Assembly (NCBI GenBank): GCA_009698615.1
Contig: WLPU01000004.1
Coordinates: forward strand, 46,473 to 110,472
Source of the DNA: Actinomycetota bacterium
GTDB lineage: Bacteria; Actinomycetota; Actinomycetes; Nanopelagicales; Nanopelagicaceae
Direction of reading: 5' to 3'
Length of the DNA: 64,000 bases
Part shown: positions 8,703-19,269 of the stretch, piece after piece
Position numbering within the stretch: the first letter of the stretch is position 1
Layout: every line of letters begins with the position of its first letter
The notes under the pieces: generated by a model
Told to the model about the DNA's origin: nothing
Seen by the model: only the letters and a program-made list of their open reading frames with translations
The model's database searches: none
Program-made: the position numbers and the translations under genes

Positions 8703-8755
8703 TGTCCCGGGACAGGGAGGTGGAAAGGGTAGCGGGAGCACTGTGAGGCAGACAA
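8703..8755 (-). promoter_or_regulatory. livK promoter candidate with 12-bp palindrome
   Basis: On the minus strand TTGTCT (8750-8755), an 18-base spacer and TACCCT (8726-8731) form a modest promoter. Just downstream, a perfect 12-base palindrome (TGTCCCGGGACA, 8703-8714) sits in the expected leader about 22 bases before the livK ATG. It could be an operator or a small RNA hairpin. The remainder of 8682-8803 shows no other element. Confidence 0.35.
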
Positions 8756-8803
8756 CTCCAATCAGGCTCAGGCGCTGTGTTATAACGAAGTTGTGATGCG
8801 GGT

Positions 8804-9418
8804 TTAACGCTCAGGGACGGCCGACGGAGAGATCACTGCAAGTGCTACCTCTTTCATCCCAAGGCGACGGTCCATGGCGGCACGTTGAATCCAGGAGAAG
8901 GCTTCTGGCTCAGAAAGATTGAGGGCAGCCATCAAAATTCCCTTAGCGCGATCAACCAATTTGCGCGTTTCTAGCCTTTCATGCAAATCCGCAACTTCGT
9001 TGGCTAACGAGCGCATCTGCACATGCCTACTGATCGCAATTTCTATGGCGGGCAGAAGTTCATTTATAGAGAATGGTTTTACAACATAAGCCATCACGCC
9101 AGCATCGCGTGCGCGTTCTACTAATTCTTTTTGGCTAAAAGCGGTCAACATCAATACTGGTGCGAGTGGAATAATTTGCTCGGCTGCAGAAATTCCATCC
9201 AGCACTGGCATCTTTACATCGAGTATCGCCAAGTCCGGATTGAATTGTTTTGCAAGTGCAACCGCTTCTTCCCCATTAGTTGCTTGAGCGACGACGTCAT
9301 ATCCCGCTTCGGTCAACATTTCAACCAGATCCATACGGATCAAAGTTTCATCTTCGGCCACGAGTATTCGAGCGTGAGTTTTTCCTTGATCTCCCGATTG
9401 TTGTAACTGCGTATCCAT
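8804..9418 (-). CDS. pdtaR: ANTAR-domain response regulator PdtaR (antiterminator)
   Basis: A 204-residue regulator with a receiver domain (RILVAEDETLIR, phospho-acceptor in LAILDVKMP, then LMLTAFS and VVKPFS) and a C-terminal ANTAR RNA-binding domain (LETRKLVDRAKGILM...LSEPEAFSWIQRAAMD). It matches Mycobacterium tuberculosis Rv1626 and its Streptomyces counterpart, which is also next to pyk. The family, when phosphorylated by PdtaS-type kinases, binds paired hexaloop RNA hairpins and prevents termination. The kinase is not in the window. The ATG at 9418 follows the tRNA 3' end by one base, so there is no Shine-Dalgarno sequence; translation may begin on a leaderless end made by tRNA processing. 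Confidence 0.93.
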   Translation of the reverse strand: MDTQLQQSGDQGKTHARILVAEDETLIRMDLVEMLTEAGYDVVAQATNGEEAVALAKQFNPDLAILDVKMPVLDGISAAEQIIPLAPVLMLTAFSQKELVERARDAGVMAYVVKPFSINELLPAIEIAISRHVQMRSLANEVADLHERLETRKLVDRAKGILMAALNLSEPEAFSWIQRAAMDRRLGMKEVALAVISPSAVPER

Positions 9419-9419
9419 G

Positions 9420-9492
9420 TGCCCCGAGTCGGATTCGAACCGACACTATGCAGTGTTTGAGACTGCCCTCTCTACCGTTGGAGTACCGAGGC
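9420..9492 (-). tRNA. tRNA with CAA anticodon (Leu by anticodon), short variable loop
   Basis: Reading the minus strand: acceptor GCCTCGG pairs with TCGGGGC (two G-U pairs), anticodon stem GCAGT/ACTGC is perfect with loop CTCAAAC, giving anticodon CAA, and the T arm is GTCGG-TTCGAAT-CCGAC. The D arm has only three clear pairs (CTC/GAG) around AACGGTA. The variable loop is five bases (ATAGT). Leucine tRNAs normally have a long variable arm, so this is not a standard tRNA-Leu; identity is inferred from the anticodon only. The discriminator is A and CCA is not encoded. It lies between pyk (24 bases upstream) and pdtaR. Confidence 0.85.
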
Positions 9493-9515
9493 GCGAAAGT
9501 GAGTCTACCTAATCT

Positions 9516-10955
9516 TTAGCGATACGCGGGCGCTGCTCCCCCGACCGCATCTCCTACGCGATGGACGCGCATTGCATTTGTCGATCCTGGAATTCCGGGA
9601 GGTGAGCCCGCCACAATCATGATCAGTTCACCGACAAGGGCCCGACCAGATTGAATAAGTATTGTGTCCACTTGCTTGACCATTTCATCAGTGTGATTCA
9701 CTGTTGGTGCAAGCATGGATTCAACTCCCCACGTCAAGGCCATCCGATTGTAAGTTCCGGCCTCTGGTGTCAGCGCCAAGATTGGAATGACGGAGCGCAG
9801 TCTGGCCATTCGCCTGGCTGAATCTCCGCTTTGCGTAAAGGCCACCAAAAATTTCGCCCCGACAGTTTCGCCCACATCTACTGTTGCTCGAGTGATCGCG
9901 CCACCTTTGGTTCTCGGTGAATGCTTGAGAGGTTGGATGCGGTCCAACCCACCTTCTTCAGTCTTTTCAATAATTCGGGCCATCATGGCGACGGATTCAA
10001 TGGGAAAATCTCCGACACTTGTTTCACCAGAGAGCATCAGCGCATCTGCGCCATCAAGAACAGCATTTGCACAGTCCGTAGCTTCAGCGCGGGTTGGACG
10101 TGAATTCGAGATCATGGAATCTAACATTTGAGTTGCAACGATTACTGGTTTTGCCGCTTCTCGGGCTAGCTCAATGCAATGTTTTTGGACAAGTGGTACA
10201 TCTTCAATTGGTAGCTCTACGCCTAAATCACCGCGAGCAACCATGATCCCATCGAATGCATCGACAATTTCTACTAAGTTAGCAACTGCCTGAGGTTTCT
10301 CAATCTTGGCAATTACGGGGATCTTAATCCCTATCTCTTCCATAATCCGATGAACATCTTTGATGTCATGAGCACTTCTGACAAATGAAAGTGCTACAAA
10401 ATCAGCGCCTGCTTTGAGCCCCCAACGCAAATCCTCAATGTCTTTTTCAGACATCGCTGGAACGGAAACTGCAACACCGGGAAGATTGATTCCTTTATTG
10501 TTGCTTACTGAACCAGGCTCGATTACTTTGGTGACGACATCATTGCCTCGAACTTCAACAACTTCGACCGTAACCTTTCCATCGTCTATTAAAATTCGAT
10601 CCCCTACATTGCAATCTCCAGGAAGGCCCTTGTAGGTGGTGCCGACGCGCTCCTTAGTGCCCTCCACTTCATCTGTTGTGATAGTAAAAACATCGCCGCG
10701 GGAGAGTTCATGTGGTCCATTCGCAAAGCGAGCGAGGCGAATTTTAGGTCCCTGGAGGTCAACAAGAATCGCGATTGGACGGCCTGATTCGCGAGCAGCA
10801 TGACGCACGCGATCAAGGCGTACTTGATGATCTTCATAGCTACCGTGAGACAAGTTGAGGCGAGCCATATTCATGCCCGCATCAATCAACTCTCGAATTT
10901 TTTCCGGAGATTCAACAGCGGGGCCCATCGTGCACACAATCTTGGCTCTACGCAT
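9516..10955 (-). CDS. pyk: Pyruvate kinase
   Basis: A 479-residue pyruvate kinase converting phosphoenolpyruvate and ADP to pyruvate and ATP at the end of glycolysis. It begins RRAKIVCTMGPA, contains MNMARLNLSHG, the catalytic lysine region VIAKIEKP, the metal-binding MVARGDLGVELP and the KPVIVATQMLDSM segment, with the allosteric C-terminal domain complete to GAAPAYR. Length is normal for the family. The ATG follows gltD by 9 bases. The pyk-tRNA-pdtaR order matches Streptomyces, where pyk2 is next to the ANTAR regulator. Confidence 0.97.
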   Translation of the reverse strand: MRRAKIVCTMGPAVESPEKIRELIDAGMNMARLNLSHGSYEDHQVRLDRVRHAARESGRPIAILVDLQGPKIRLARFANGPHELSRGDVFTITTDEVEGTKERVGTTYKGLPGDCNVGDRILIDDGKVTVEVVEVRGNDVVTKVIEPGSVSNNKGINLPGVAVSVPAMSEKDIEDLRWGLKAGADFVALSFVRSAHDIKDVHRIMEEIGIKIPVIAKIEKPQAVANLVEIVDAFDGIMVARGDLGVELPIEDVPLVQKHCIELAREAAKPVIVATQMLDSMISNSRPTRAEATDCANAVLDGADALMLSGETSVGDFPIESVAMMARIIEKTEEGGLDRIQPLKHSPRTKGGAITRATVDVGETVGAKFLVAFTQSGDSARRMARLRSVIPILALTPEAGTYNRMALTWGVESMLAPTVNHTDEMVKQVDTILIQSGRALVGELIMIVAGSPPGIPGSTNAMRVHRVGDAVGGAAPAYR

Positions 10956-10964
10956 TTATCTACC

Positions 10965-12419
10965 CTAAACCATTAACGAGCGAGAGGTTGGTTCAATCGG
11001 TGAAGGCAATTGAGTGTGACCAGATAGGTAGTTATCTACGCTAGCTGCTGCGCTTCTTCCTTCTGCAATCGCCCACACGATGAGTGATTGCCCTCGGCCA
11101 GCATCCCCACAAACGAAAACACCTTCAGATGAAGTCTGGAAGTTTCCATCACGAATAATAATTCCGCGATCATCGAGTTGCACTTCTAGCTGAGTTAAAA
11201 GTGGGCTCTTCTCGGGTCCAGTAAATCCCATCGCAAGGAATACAAAATCGGCAGGGATTTCGCGTTCTGTCCCGGGAACTGATTCGAATTTACCGTTGAC
11301 AAGTACCGTTTCGATAATGGAAATAGCTCGAAGTTGTCCGTTCGCATCCCCAATAAATTTCTCGGTACTGACAGAAAATAATCTATTGTCGAGCTCTTCG
11401 TGAGCACTAGAAACCCGATAAACCATGGGATACATCGGCCAAGGTTGAGCACTAGGACGTTCATCATCTGGTCTCGGCATAATTTCCAACTGAGTCACAC
11501 TTGCAGCGCCTTGTCTTACGCAAGTGCCTAAGCAATCTGCTCCCGTGTCTCCGCCGCCCAAGATCACAACATGCTTGCCAGCAACATTGATGGGTGGATC
11601 TATTTCTTCACCTAGGGCTTGCTTATTTCCCCAGGGCAGAAATTCCATGGCTTGATAAACGCCACGCAATTCCCGACCAGGAATTGGAAGCTCTCTCCAT
11701 TGCGTCGCACCCACTGCTATTACCACTGCGTCATAACGTGAGCGCAGCTGCTGACCAGTGATTTCAACGCCAACATCTACGCTGGCACGAAAACGAGTTC
11801 CTTCTTCTTCCATTTGGCGCAGGCGCCGATCCAAAATAGATTTCTCCATTTTGAATTCTGGAATGCCATACCTCATGAGCCCGCCAATTTTCTCGGCTCG
11901 CTCATACACAGCCACAGTATGTCCGGCGCGCGTCAATTGTTGAGCGACCGCCAAACCTGCAGGTCCAGAGCCAATAACTGCAACCGTTTTCCCAGACAGA
12001 CGATCAGGTGGTAGCGGGACCACTTTTCCAGATTCAAATGCCTCTTCGATAGTTCTGAGTTCCACTTGCTTAATCGTCACCGCATCAGCGTTAATCGCTA
12101 CGACACACGCAGTTTCACAGGGTGCTGGGCATAAACGGCCAGTAAATTCTGGAAAATTATTTGTCGCGTGCAACCTGGCGATCGCTTCATTTTTATCCCC
12201 ACGGTGAATCAAGTCATTCCATTCGGGAATCAAGTTACCTAATGGACATCCTTGATGACAAAAAGGAATGCCACAATCCATGCATCTGCCTGCTTGCTTT
12301 TGCAAATGTTCGAAACTTTGTGGCTCATAGACTTCCTTCCAGTCTTGAATTCGAACATCAACTGCTCGCCGCTGAGGTAATTCGCGTGGAGTTGTAATGA
12401 ATCCCTTGGGATCACCCAT
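10965..12419 (-). CDS. gltD: Glutamate synthase (NADPH) small subunit
   Basis: A 484-residue flavoprotein that passes electrons from NADPH to GltB. The N-terminal cysteine clusters for Fe-S centres are present ([16 protein letters not shown] and [10 protein letters not shown]), followed by the FAD site [12 protein letters not shown], the NADPH site [13 protein letters not shown] and a C-terminal FAD motif [11 protein letters not shown]. Start ATG 12419 has an ideal GGAGG 6 bases upstream and overlaps the end of gltB by 8 bases, so the two subunits are coupled. Confidence 0.97.
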   Translation of the reverse strand: MGDPKGFITTPRELPQRRAVDVRIQDWKEVYEPQSFEHLQKQAGRCMDCGIPFCHQGCPLGNLIPEWNDLIHRGDKNEAIARLHATNNFPEFTGRLCPAPCETACVVAINADAVTIKQVELRTIEEAFESGKVVPLPPDRLSGKTVAVIGSGPAGLAVAQQLTRAGHTVAVYERAEKIGGLMRYGIPEFKMEKSILDRRLRQMEEEGTRFRASVDVGVEITGQQLRSRYDAVVIAVGATQWRELPIPGRELRGVYQAMEFLPWGNKQALGEEIDPPINVAGKHVVILGGGDTGADCLGTCVRQGAASVTQLEIMPRPDDERPSAQPWPMYPMVYRVSSAHEELDNRLFSVSTEKFIGDANGQLRAISIIETVLVNGKFESVPGTEREIPADFVFLAMGFTGPEKSPLLTQLEVQLDDRGIIIRDGNFQTSSEGVFVCGDAGRGQSLIVWAIAEGRSAAASVDNYLSGHTQLPSPIEPTSRSLMV

Positions 12420-15400
12420 GACCGACCTCCATTACATACTTATCAGCGGGAAAACCTTCACGAGTCGCTTTTGCCATTGCCTGTAAGACTCTTGCATAAT
12501 CCCGAGGCATAACCAAACTTAAACGATGAAGCGATGCCTCCCAGTCTCCCAGTATCTCCGCCGCAACTTGTGAACTCGTTTCAGAATGAAAACGAGAAAT
12601 AAGAGATCTTAAGAAATCCTTTTGGTCATTTGGAATAGCAACGATATCTACGAGCTCCCCGTTAACAAGTGACGGGTCTAAGTCGAGTACAAAAGCACGA
12701 CCCCCAGACATTCCTGCTGCAAAATTCCTTCCGGTTTGACCCAAGACCACAACAGTGCCACCGGTCATGTACTCGCAACCATGATCGCCGATGCCTTCAA
12801 CTACAGCGGTTGCTCCTGAGTTCCGAACGCAGAATCGCTCTCCCACAACCCCGCGAATAAATATTTCACCTGAAGTTGCTCCGTAACCGATGACATTTCC
12901 AGCAATTACATTCTTCTCGGATGGAAAAGTTGCTCTCTCATTGGGGCGCACAACAACGCGGCCCCCCGAAATACCTTTGGCAACATAGTCATTCGCATCC
13001 CCGTACAGGCGAACGGTGAGTCCTTGCGGAATGAATGCACCAATCGATTGACCAGCCGATCCGTGCAATGAGACATCAATGGTTCCATCTGGAAGCCCCG
13101 CACTTGCGTATCGCCTCGTAATCTCTGCGCCTAGCATCGTGCCTACGGTGCGATTGACATTTCGTACTGGTAGGTCGATGCGTACGTTCTCCCCTCGCAA
13201 CAAAGCCGGTTGTGCCAATTCAATCAATTGATTATCTAACGCAGCCTCAAGCCCGTGGTCTTGTACAACAGTTTGATGCAACGGTCCGCTCACATCCGGC
13301 CGCGCTAAAAGTGGAGCTAAATCTAATCCGCTTGCTTTCCAGTGGTCAATCGCTGCTTGAGTATTCAAATACTCAACGCGACCAACTGCCTCCTCTATTG
13401 ATTTCAACCCAAGGGCTGCCAAATATTCGCGAACTTCCTGGGCGATATATTCAAAAAAAGTTTCTACGAATTCAGGCTTTCCAGAAAAATTCTTACGAAG
13501 CTCAGGGTTTTGGGTTGCCACGCCTACTGGACATGTATCTAGATGGCACACTCGCATCATTACGCATCCAGAAACAACTAGTGGCGCAGTTGCAAATCCG
13601 AATTCTTCTGCACCTAGCAACGCTGCAATCACAACATCGCGCCCAGTTTTGAGTTGGCCATCTGTTTGAACGACAATCCGATCTCGTAGGCCATTGAGGA
13701 GAAGTGTCTGCTGCGTTTCGGCTAAGCCCAATTCCCACGGTGCGCCAGCATGTTTGAGAGAAGTCAGTGGTGATGCACCAGTGCCTCCGTCGTGACCGGA
13801 GATGAGAACTACATCTGCATGGGCTTTACTAACGCCTGCTGCGACAGTACCAACTCCAACTTCTGCTACTAACTTCACGTGAATGCGTGCATTCTTATTT
13901 GCGTTCTTCAGGTCATGAATCAATTGAGCAAGATCTTCAATAGAATAAATGTCATGGTGAGGAGGTGGGGAAATAAGGCCTACCCCGGGAGTTGAATAGC
14001 GAACCTTGGCAATCCATGGATACACCTTGTTACCAGGAAGCTGTCCACCCTCTCCGGGTTTAGCCCCTTGAGCAATTTTAATTTGTATGTCATCGGCATT
14101 TACAAGGTACTGACTTGTTACTCCAAAACGTCCACTTGCAACCTGTTTGATTGCCGAACGCTTTGAATCCCCATTCTCCATTTCAATATATCGGTCAGGG
14201 TCTTCTCCGCCTTCGCCAGTATTGGATTTTCCACCCAAGCGATTCATGGCGATCGCCATCGTCTCATGAGCTTCTTGTGAGATGGATCCGTAAGACATTG
14301 CTCCAGTAGAGAATCGCTTCACAATGTTTTCGATAGATTCAACCTCGTCAATAGAAATTGCCGCGCGTCCTTGGTTTTGAAAACCAAAAAGTCCTCGCAA
14401 TGTCATCAAAGATTTACTTTGGTCATCAATGCGCTTGGTATATCGCTTAAAGATGTCAAAGCGTTTATTGCGAGTGGAATGCTGAAGAGTAAAGACTGTC
14501 TCTGGGTCAAATAGATGCGGCTCGCCTTCACGTCGCCATTGATATTCGCCGCCAATTGGTAAGCGTTTCGTCCCAGGTACTTCCCCACCCGGCGGATATG
14601 CAATGTGATGGCGTGCAATCGTCTCTTGAGCGACCACATCGATGCCAATACCACCTAAGCGTGAAGTGGTCCCAGCAAAATATTCATCGACTAATTCGTG
14701 GGATAAACCAATGGCTTCAAATACCTGTGCGCCCGTGTAGGAAGCGATAGTTGAAATTCCCATTTTCGACATTACTTTCAATACGCCTTTGCCCAAAGAT
14801 TTTATGAGATTTCGAACAGCCTTCTCGGGAGTAATCCCAGTAATCACTCCCTGAAGTACTAGATCTTCTGCACTCTCCATCGCCAGGTATGGATTCACGG
14901 CAGCGGCTCCATACCCGATAAGAAGCGCAACATGATGAACTTCGCGAACATCTCCGGCTTCAATAATCAAACCAACTTTGGTACGAGTTTTCTCGCGAAT
15001 CAAATGATGATGAACTGCGGCAGTGAGCAACAGCGACGGTATCGGAGCATGATCGCCATCACCATCTCTATCGGAAAGAACTATCAGACGGGCACCTTGG
15101 GCAATTGCCGTGGAAACTTCTGCGCGAATCTCCTCGATCCGATCTGCAAGTGACTCTCCCCCACCAGCAATAGGAAAAAGTCCTCGAACAATATGGGTGG
15201 CAAAGCCGGGGTGATCTCCATCTGCATTCACGTGAATAATCTTTGCTAGCTCATCATTATCAATGACTGGAAAATCTAATTCGATTTGTCGGCATGATGA
15301 CGGTCCCGGATCCAAAAGATTATGTTCTGGGCCGATCGACCCGCCAAGTGAAGTAACCAATTCTTCGCGAATTGCATCTAGCGGTGGGTTTGTCACTTGA

Positions 15401-16965
15401 GCGAAAAGCTGTGAAAAATAATCGAAAAGCAAACGAGGTTTATCAGAAAGTGCTGCGATTGGGGAATCTGTTCCCATCGAACCCAACGGTTCGGCGCCAT
15501 TGCGAGCCATAGGCGTCACAAGAATTCGTAGTTCTTCTTCTGTGTATCCGAATGCTCGTTGGCGACGAACCACAGATGCGTGCGGATAGACAATGTGCTC
15601 GCGAGCTGGCAAGTCAACTAATTTCACCTTACCTGCGTGTAGCCATTCGCTGTAAGGAGAAGCGGCTGCTAATTGATTCTTAATCTCTTCATCTTCGATG
15701 ATGCGCCCAGCCTCAATATCAACTAAGAACATCTTTCCTGGTTGCAGTCGCCCCTTGCGCGCAATCTGCTCTGCGGGAATATCCAAAACACCCACTTCAC
15801 TTGCCAGCACCACCAGACCATCATGAGTAACCCAAAAACGTGAAGGACGTAAACCGTTGCGATCAAGGACAGCACCTACTTGATGGCCATCTGTAAAGGT
15901 TACGCACGCTGGACCATCCCACGGTTCCATTAAAGAGGAATGGAATGAGTAGAAATCTCTTCGTGACTGAGGCATAGAGGCATGGTTTTCCCACGCCTCT
16001 GGAATCATCATCAAAATTGAATGCGGGAGTGAACGACCACCGAGATAAAGAAGTTCGAGTACTTCATCAAATGAGGCTGAATCGCTACCGTGAGCATCGA
16101 CAATCGGGAAAATTCGGTTGAGATCACCCGGAATGAGATCACTTGCCAGAAGTGCTTCACGAGCACGCATCCAGTTGCGGTTGCCTTTAACGGTATTGAT
16201 TTCGCCATTGTGCGCTATGAATCGATAAGGGTGCGCCAGCGGCCAGGAGGGAAATGTATTTGTTGAAAAACGTGAGTGCACGAGGGCCAAAGGCGAAACA
16301 ACGCGTTCATCTGAAAGTTCCGGGAAAAACTCTTCTAGTTGACCTGTCGTAAGCATTCCCTTGTAAACGATTGTTTGCGCCGAAAGTGATGGGAAATAGA
16401 CGTCAAGTGAATGCTCGGCGCGTTTGCGGAAACAAAATGCCAAGCGGTCAAGGTTTAGTCCGGATTCACCCTCTGCACCGCTCAAAAATAGCTGCTCAAA
16501 TCGAGGCATCACAGAAAGTGCAGTTTTACCCAAAGAAGTTGAATTAATTGGAAGATCACGCCATCCCAAAACGAAGAGCCCCTCTTGCTTGGCCAATTCT
16601 TCGATTTCGTCTCGAATATTTGCATGCGGAGCAATGAAGGCTATTCCAGCAACGTAGTGTTCTGGTGCAGGCAAATCGAAATCGACGACAGCGCGATAAT
16701 AAGCATCTGGGATCCGTATTAATATTCCGGCTCCATCACCGCTATCTGGTTCGGCTCCAGATGCTCCACGATGTTCCAAATTTCGCAGCGCAGTCAGCGC
16801 TGTTGAAACAATTGCATGAGATGCAACTTTGTTTAACGTTGCAACCATGGCCACGCCACATGCATCGTGCTCAAAGGCAGGGTCGTAAAGACCTTGCTTC
16901 AATGGCGCATTCGATGGAAGTGACACGAGTTGAGCTCCAGTTGTCCGGTGATGCTTTTGGGACAA
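12412..16965 (-). CDS. gltB: Glutamate synthase large subunit
   Basis: A 1517-residue large subunit that releases ammonia from glutamine and adds it to 2-oxoglutarate. The catalytic cysteine of the class II amidotransferase is Cys36 (EHDACGVAM), implying a 35-residue propeptide that is cut off. The FMN/synthase domain ([15 protein letters not shown]) and the 3Fe-4S cysteines ([17 protein letters not shown]) are intact, and the C-terminal beta-helix ([14 protein letters not shown]) follows. The annotated start is TTG 16965 with AAGGG 6 bases before it. GTG 16926, with GGAG 8 bases before it, is a real alternative and would shorten the propeptide to about 22 residues. The 73 bases between this and the VIT1 gene probably hold its promoter. 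Confidence 0.96.
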   Translation of the reverse strand: MSQKHHRTTGAQLVSLPSNAPLKQGLYDPAFEHDACGVAMVATLNKVASHAIVSTALTALRNLEHRGASGAEPDSGDGAGILIRIPDAYYRAVVDFDLPAPEHYVAGIAFIAPHANIRDEIEELAKQEGLFVLGWRDLPINSTSLGKTALSVMPRFEQLFLSGAEGESGLNLDRLAFCFRKRAEHSLDVYFPSLSAQTIVYKGMLTTGQLEEFFPELSDERVVSPLALVHSRFSTNTFPSWPLAHPYRFIAHNGEINTVKGNRNWMRAREALLASDLIPGDLNRIFPIVDAHGSDSASFDEVLELLYLGGRSLPHSILMMIPEAWENHASMPQSRRDFYSFHSSLMEPWDGPACVTFTDGHQVGAVLDRNGLRPSRFWVTHDGLVVLASEVGVLDIPAEQIARKGRLQPGKMFLVDIEAGRIIEDEEIKNQLAAASPYSEWLHAGKVKLVDLPAREHIVYPHASVVRRQRAFGYTEEELRILVTPMARNGAEPLGSMGTDSPIAALSDKPRLLFDYFSQLFAQVTNPPLDAIREELVTSLGGSIGPEHNLLDPGPSSCRQIELDFPVIDNDELAKIIHVNADGDHPGFATHIVRGLFPIAGGGESLADRIEEIRAEVSTAIAQGARLIVLSDRDGDGDHAPIPSLLLTAAVHHHLIREKTRTKVGLIIEAGDVREVHHVALLIGYGAAAVNPYLAMESAEDLVLQGVITGITPEKAVRNLIKSLGKGVLKVMSKMGISTIASYTGAQVFEAIGLSHELVDEYFAGTTSRLGGIGIDVVAQETIARHHIAYPPGGEVPGTKRLPIGGEYQWRREGEPHLFDPETVFTLQHSTRNKRFDIFKRYTKRIDDQSKSLMTLRGLFGFQNQGRAAISIDEVESIENIVKRFSTGAMSYGSISQEAHETMAIAMNRLGGKSNTGEGGEDPDRYIEMENGDSKRSAIKQVASGRFGVTSQYLVNADDIQIKIAQGAKPGEGGQLPGNKVYPWIAKVRYSTPGVGLISPPPHHDIYSIEDLAQLIHDLKNANKNARIHVKLVAEVGVGTVAAGVSKAHADVVLISGHDGGTGASPLTSLKHAGAPWELGLAETQQTLLLNGLRDRIVVQTDGQLKTGRDVVIAALLGAEEFGFATAPLVVSGCVMMRVCHLDTCPVGVATQNPELRKNFSGKPEFVETFFEYIAQEVREYLAALGLKSIEEAVGRVEYLNTQAAIDHWKASGLDLAPLLARPDVSGPLHQTVVQDHGLEAALDNQLIELAQPALLRGENVRIDLPVRNVNRTVGTMLGAEITRRYASAGLPDGTIDVSLHGSAGQSIGAFIPQGLTVRLYGDANDYVAKGISGGRVVVRPNERATFPSEKNVIAGNVIGYGATSGEIFIRGVVGERFCVRNSGATAVVEGIGDHGCEYMTGGTVVVLGQTGRNFAAGMSGGRAFVLDLDPSLVNGELVDIVAIPNDQKDFLRSLISRFHSETSSQVAAEILGDWEASLHRLSLVMPRDYARVLQAMAKATREGFPADKYVMEVGHG

Positions 16966-17038
16966 CGATGGCCCTTGTAAAAATAGTGCGATTACTGCGA
17001 GTTCTACTCTACCAAAATTGCGTTTAAATGTGCAGCCC

Positions 17039-17749
17039 TTAGATACCGCTCAATTGGACCAAGTGACCGATTCCAGCCGTAATTGCCATACCAATGCTGC
17101 CGCCTAGGACTACTCGAATTGTTGGGCGTAAAACTGGTGATCCAGCACTCCTCGCACTCACGATGCCAGTCATGACTAAACCAACAATCGCGAATCCCAC
17201 AATGCTCCATGCCTTCGCTCCAGCGTTCGGAGCGAACGCGCCCATGAATGGCACTAGCCCTCCGATAATAAAACTTGTGGCCGATGCGATTGATGCTTGC
17301 ACTGGCCGCGCTTTGGTGTGCGGATGCTGGCCTAATTCGTCTCGCAAGTGTGCGGCTAGCGCATCTTTCTCATGCATGGCAACCGCAACTTGATGTGCTA
17401 AGTCTTGTGTCAGTCCTCTGGTGATGTAAATGTGTTCGAGCTCCAAAAGTTCGGCCTCTGGATCAATTGCAAGATGTTGAATTTCAAGAAGTCGGTCGGA
17501 TTCTTCGATGTCATTTTGGGAACGCACGGAAACATATTCACCGACCGCCATCGACATTGCGCCGGCAACTATTCCAGCAATTCCAGCGGTGATAAGAAAT
17601 GATCCAGGTACCTTCGCTGCTGAAACACCAATCATTAAGCTCGCTGTTGCAACGAGTCCATCATTTGCCCCAAGAACAGCCGCACGCAACCAGCCTGCGC
17701 GGTGCGTACGATGTTCCAAATTTCTTTTGTATACCTCTTCAAGGGTCAT
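17039..17749 (-). CDS. VIT1/CCC1-family metal transporter
   Basis: A 236-residue membrane protein of the VIT1/CCC1 (DUF125) family, which moves Fe(II) or Mn(II) out of the cytosol. It begins with [29 protein letters not shown], the family's first helix with its conserved Asn-Asp-Gly, then [14 protein letters not shown] with the conserved Glu, a hydrophilic metal-binding helix pair rich in Glu ([20 protein letters not shown]) and three further helices. Its ATG overlaps the lgt stop (ATGA), so it is the last gene of the his-trp-lgt series. The link to lgt is positional only. Confidence 0.9.
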   Translation of the reverse strand: MTLEEVYKRNLEHRTHRAGWLRAAVLGANDGLVATASLMIGVSAAKVPGSFLITAGIAGIVAGAMSMAVGEYVSVRSQNDIEESDRLLEIQHLAIDPEAELLELEHIYITRGLTQDLAHQVAVAMHEKDALAAHLRDELGQHPHTKARPVQASIASATSFIIGGLVPFMGAFAPNAGAKAWSIVGFAIVGLVMTGIVSARSAGSPVLRPTIRVVLGGSIGMAITAGIGHLVQLSGI

Positions 17750-18585
17750 GGTGAAATCGTACCTGATTCCTCAGAATTGGTTACCCGTTTTGATATTCGC
17801 CTCAACTGCGCAATTGCCAGAAATCCCACAATTAGACTTACCCACTCATTTACTCGCATGCCAAAAATTACGTGAGCTTGATCGATACGCAAACTTTCAA
17901 AGAAGAAACGCCCGACACAATACGCCGCAATGTAAAAGAGAAAGGTTTGTCCGGGCTTAAATTGCTTTTCTAATCGAAGGATCAAGAATGCAATCCCAAG
18001 GCACCAGAGTGCTTCATAGGCAAAAGTCGGATGAAAAGTTGGAAAGGTTTCAAATCCCAGTGGCCTAAGCGCAAGTGGGATCTCCAATCCCCACGGAAGA
18101 TTTGTGGGTTTGCCGAAAAGCTCACCATTGAACCAATTCCCGCATCGACCAATTGCTTGCGCACATAAAACTCCGGGTGCAAGCGCATCAGCAAATTGTG
18201 AAAATGTAAGCAGTCCTTGACGTCCCCTGTTCCGTAATCGCTTGTGCATCCACCATGCTGCAAGTGTTCCGAGAGCAATCGCACCCCAAATTCCTAACCC
18301 ACCCTGCCAAATTTTGAACGCATCTAGCGGGTGCCCTCCAGAACCAAAATACGCATCGGGCGAAGTAAGAAGATGATAAAGGCGCCCACCAATAATCCCA
18401 GATGGCACCGCAATGATTGCCACATCTGCAACTACATGCTCAGCGCCACCAACGCGTCGATACCGCTTGTCACCCCACCAGATTGCAATCGTGATCCCCG
18501 CGATTATGCATAGCGCGTAGAAATGAACTGTAAAAGGTCCAATACCTAACTGCGATGTGCTCGGCGTCGGTATGAAGCGAAGCAT
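17746..18585 (-). CDS. lgt: Prolipoprotein diacylglyceryl transferase
   Basis: A 279-residue membrane enzyme that transfers diacylglycerol to the lipobox cysteine of prolipoproteins, the first step of lipoprotein maturation. The Lgt signature is present (AIGRCGNWFNGELFG, with the essential Arg, Asn and Glu), as are an N-terminal region containing LGIGPFTVHFYALC and the conserved GGRLYH motif. Seven hydrophobic segments are visible. It stands 12 bases after the DsbA-like gene. lspA, the next enzyme of the pathway, is at 34117-34650. Confidence 0.96.
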   Translation of the reverse strand: MLRFIPTPSTSQLGIGPFTVHFYALCIIAGITIAIWWGDKRYRRVGGAEHVVADVAIIAVPSGIIGGRLYHLLTSPDAYFGSGGHPLDAFKIWQGGLGIWGAIALGTLAAWWMHKRLRNRGRQGLLTFSQFADALAPGVLCAQAIGRCGNWFNGELFGKPTNLPWGLEIPLALRPLGFETFPTFHPTFAYEALWCLGIAFLILRLEKQFKPGQTFLFYIAAYCVGRFFFESLRIDQAHVIFGMRVNEWVSLIVGFLAIAQLRRISKRVTNSEESGTISP

Positions 18586-18597
18586 GACGGTGCGGAA

Positions 18598-19266
18598 TTA
18601 ACCTTCTACGGCTTTAGCAAATGCAGCGGCATCGAAATACGCTGTATTGCGATCTATCTCTTTCCCATTCACAAAAATAGTTGGGGTTGAGTTGATGTTC
18701 TTCTTCGCGCCATCGGCGGCAACGTTAGTGACCCAATCAGAATAATTTCCAGAGGTTACGCAAGCGGCGAATTCGCTCGAAGTTAAACCTACTGCTGCAC
18801 CTGCCTTGAGCAAGCCAGCCCCTGTCCAAAGGCCTGAATTTTCTGTCGGTGATTGGTGCGCATAAAGGTAGGAATGGAACGCAAGAAACTTATTCTCATC
18901 CGCTGCGCATGCTGCAGCATTCGCTGCCAGAATCGATTCGGGCCCAATGAAGGAGAGGAGATGGACTATAACTTTCGCCTTCTTCTCGGTAATGAGTTGC
19001 TGCACGTATGCACCGTTTAGTGCTTCAAATCGGCTACACACAGGGCACTGAAAGTCTTCCCATACATCCACAACTGGCTTGCCCTTGAGGTCAGCGTTAA
19101 AGACCATGCCATATCCATCAGCTTTAGAAACGCTTGATGGAGCCGCTGCGCTTCCAGAGGATTTGCTTGAAACCAGTGAGAAGACAACTCCAATAGCCAC
19201 TACGAAAACAACCATTCCGATAACAATGTATCGAGTTATTTTATCTCCACCAGGTTTAGTTGCCAT
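18598..19266 (-). CDS. Membrane-anchored DsbA-like thiol oxidoreductase
   Basis: A 222-residue protein with one N-terminal membrane helix (about residues 13-32) and an extracellular thioredoxin fold of the DsbA/DSBA_4 type. The active site is Cys74-Pro-Val-Cys77, in a context (VWEDFQCPVCSRFE) typical of actinobacterial proteins of this group, and the cis-proline loop NSTPTIFVNGKEI is intact. Two further cysteines are present (AAACAADE, FAACVTS). It probably forms disulfides in exported proteins. It follows the DoxX/MauE gene by 3 bases, which suggests that the membrane protein re-oxidises or reduces it. Confidence 0.88.
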   Translation of the reverse strand: MATKPGGDKITRYIVIGMVVFVVAIGVVFSLVSSKSSGSAAAPSSVSKADGYGMVFNADLKGKPVVDVWEDFQCPVCSRFEALNGAYVQQLITEKKAKVIVHLLSFIGPESILAANAAACAADENKFLAFHSYLYAHQSPTENSGLWTGAGLLKAGAAVGLTSSEFAACVTSGNYSDWVTNVAADGAKKNINSTPTIFVNGKEIDRNTAYFDAAAFAKAVEG

Positions 19267-19269
19267 TGG

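Noticed and set aside
13212..13652. 146-residue open frame on the plus strand
   Set aside because: Complement of gltB, which is intact here; no supporting start signal.
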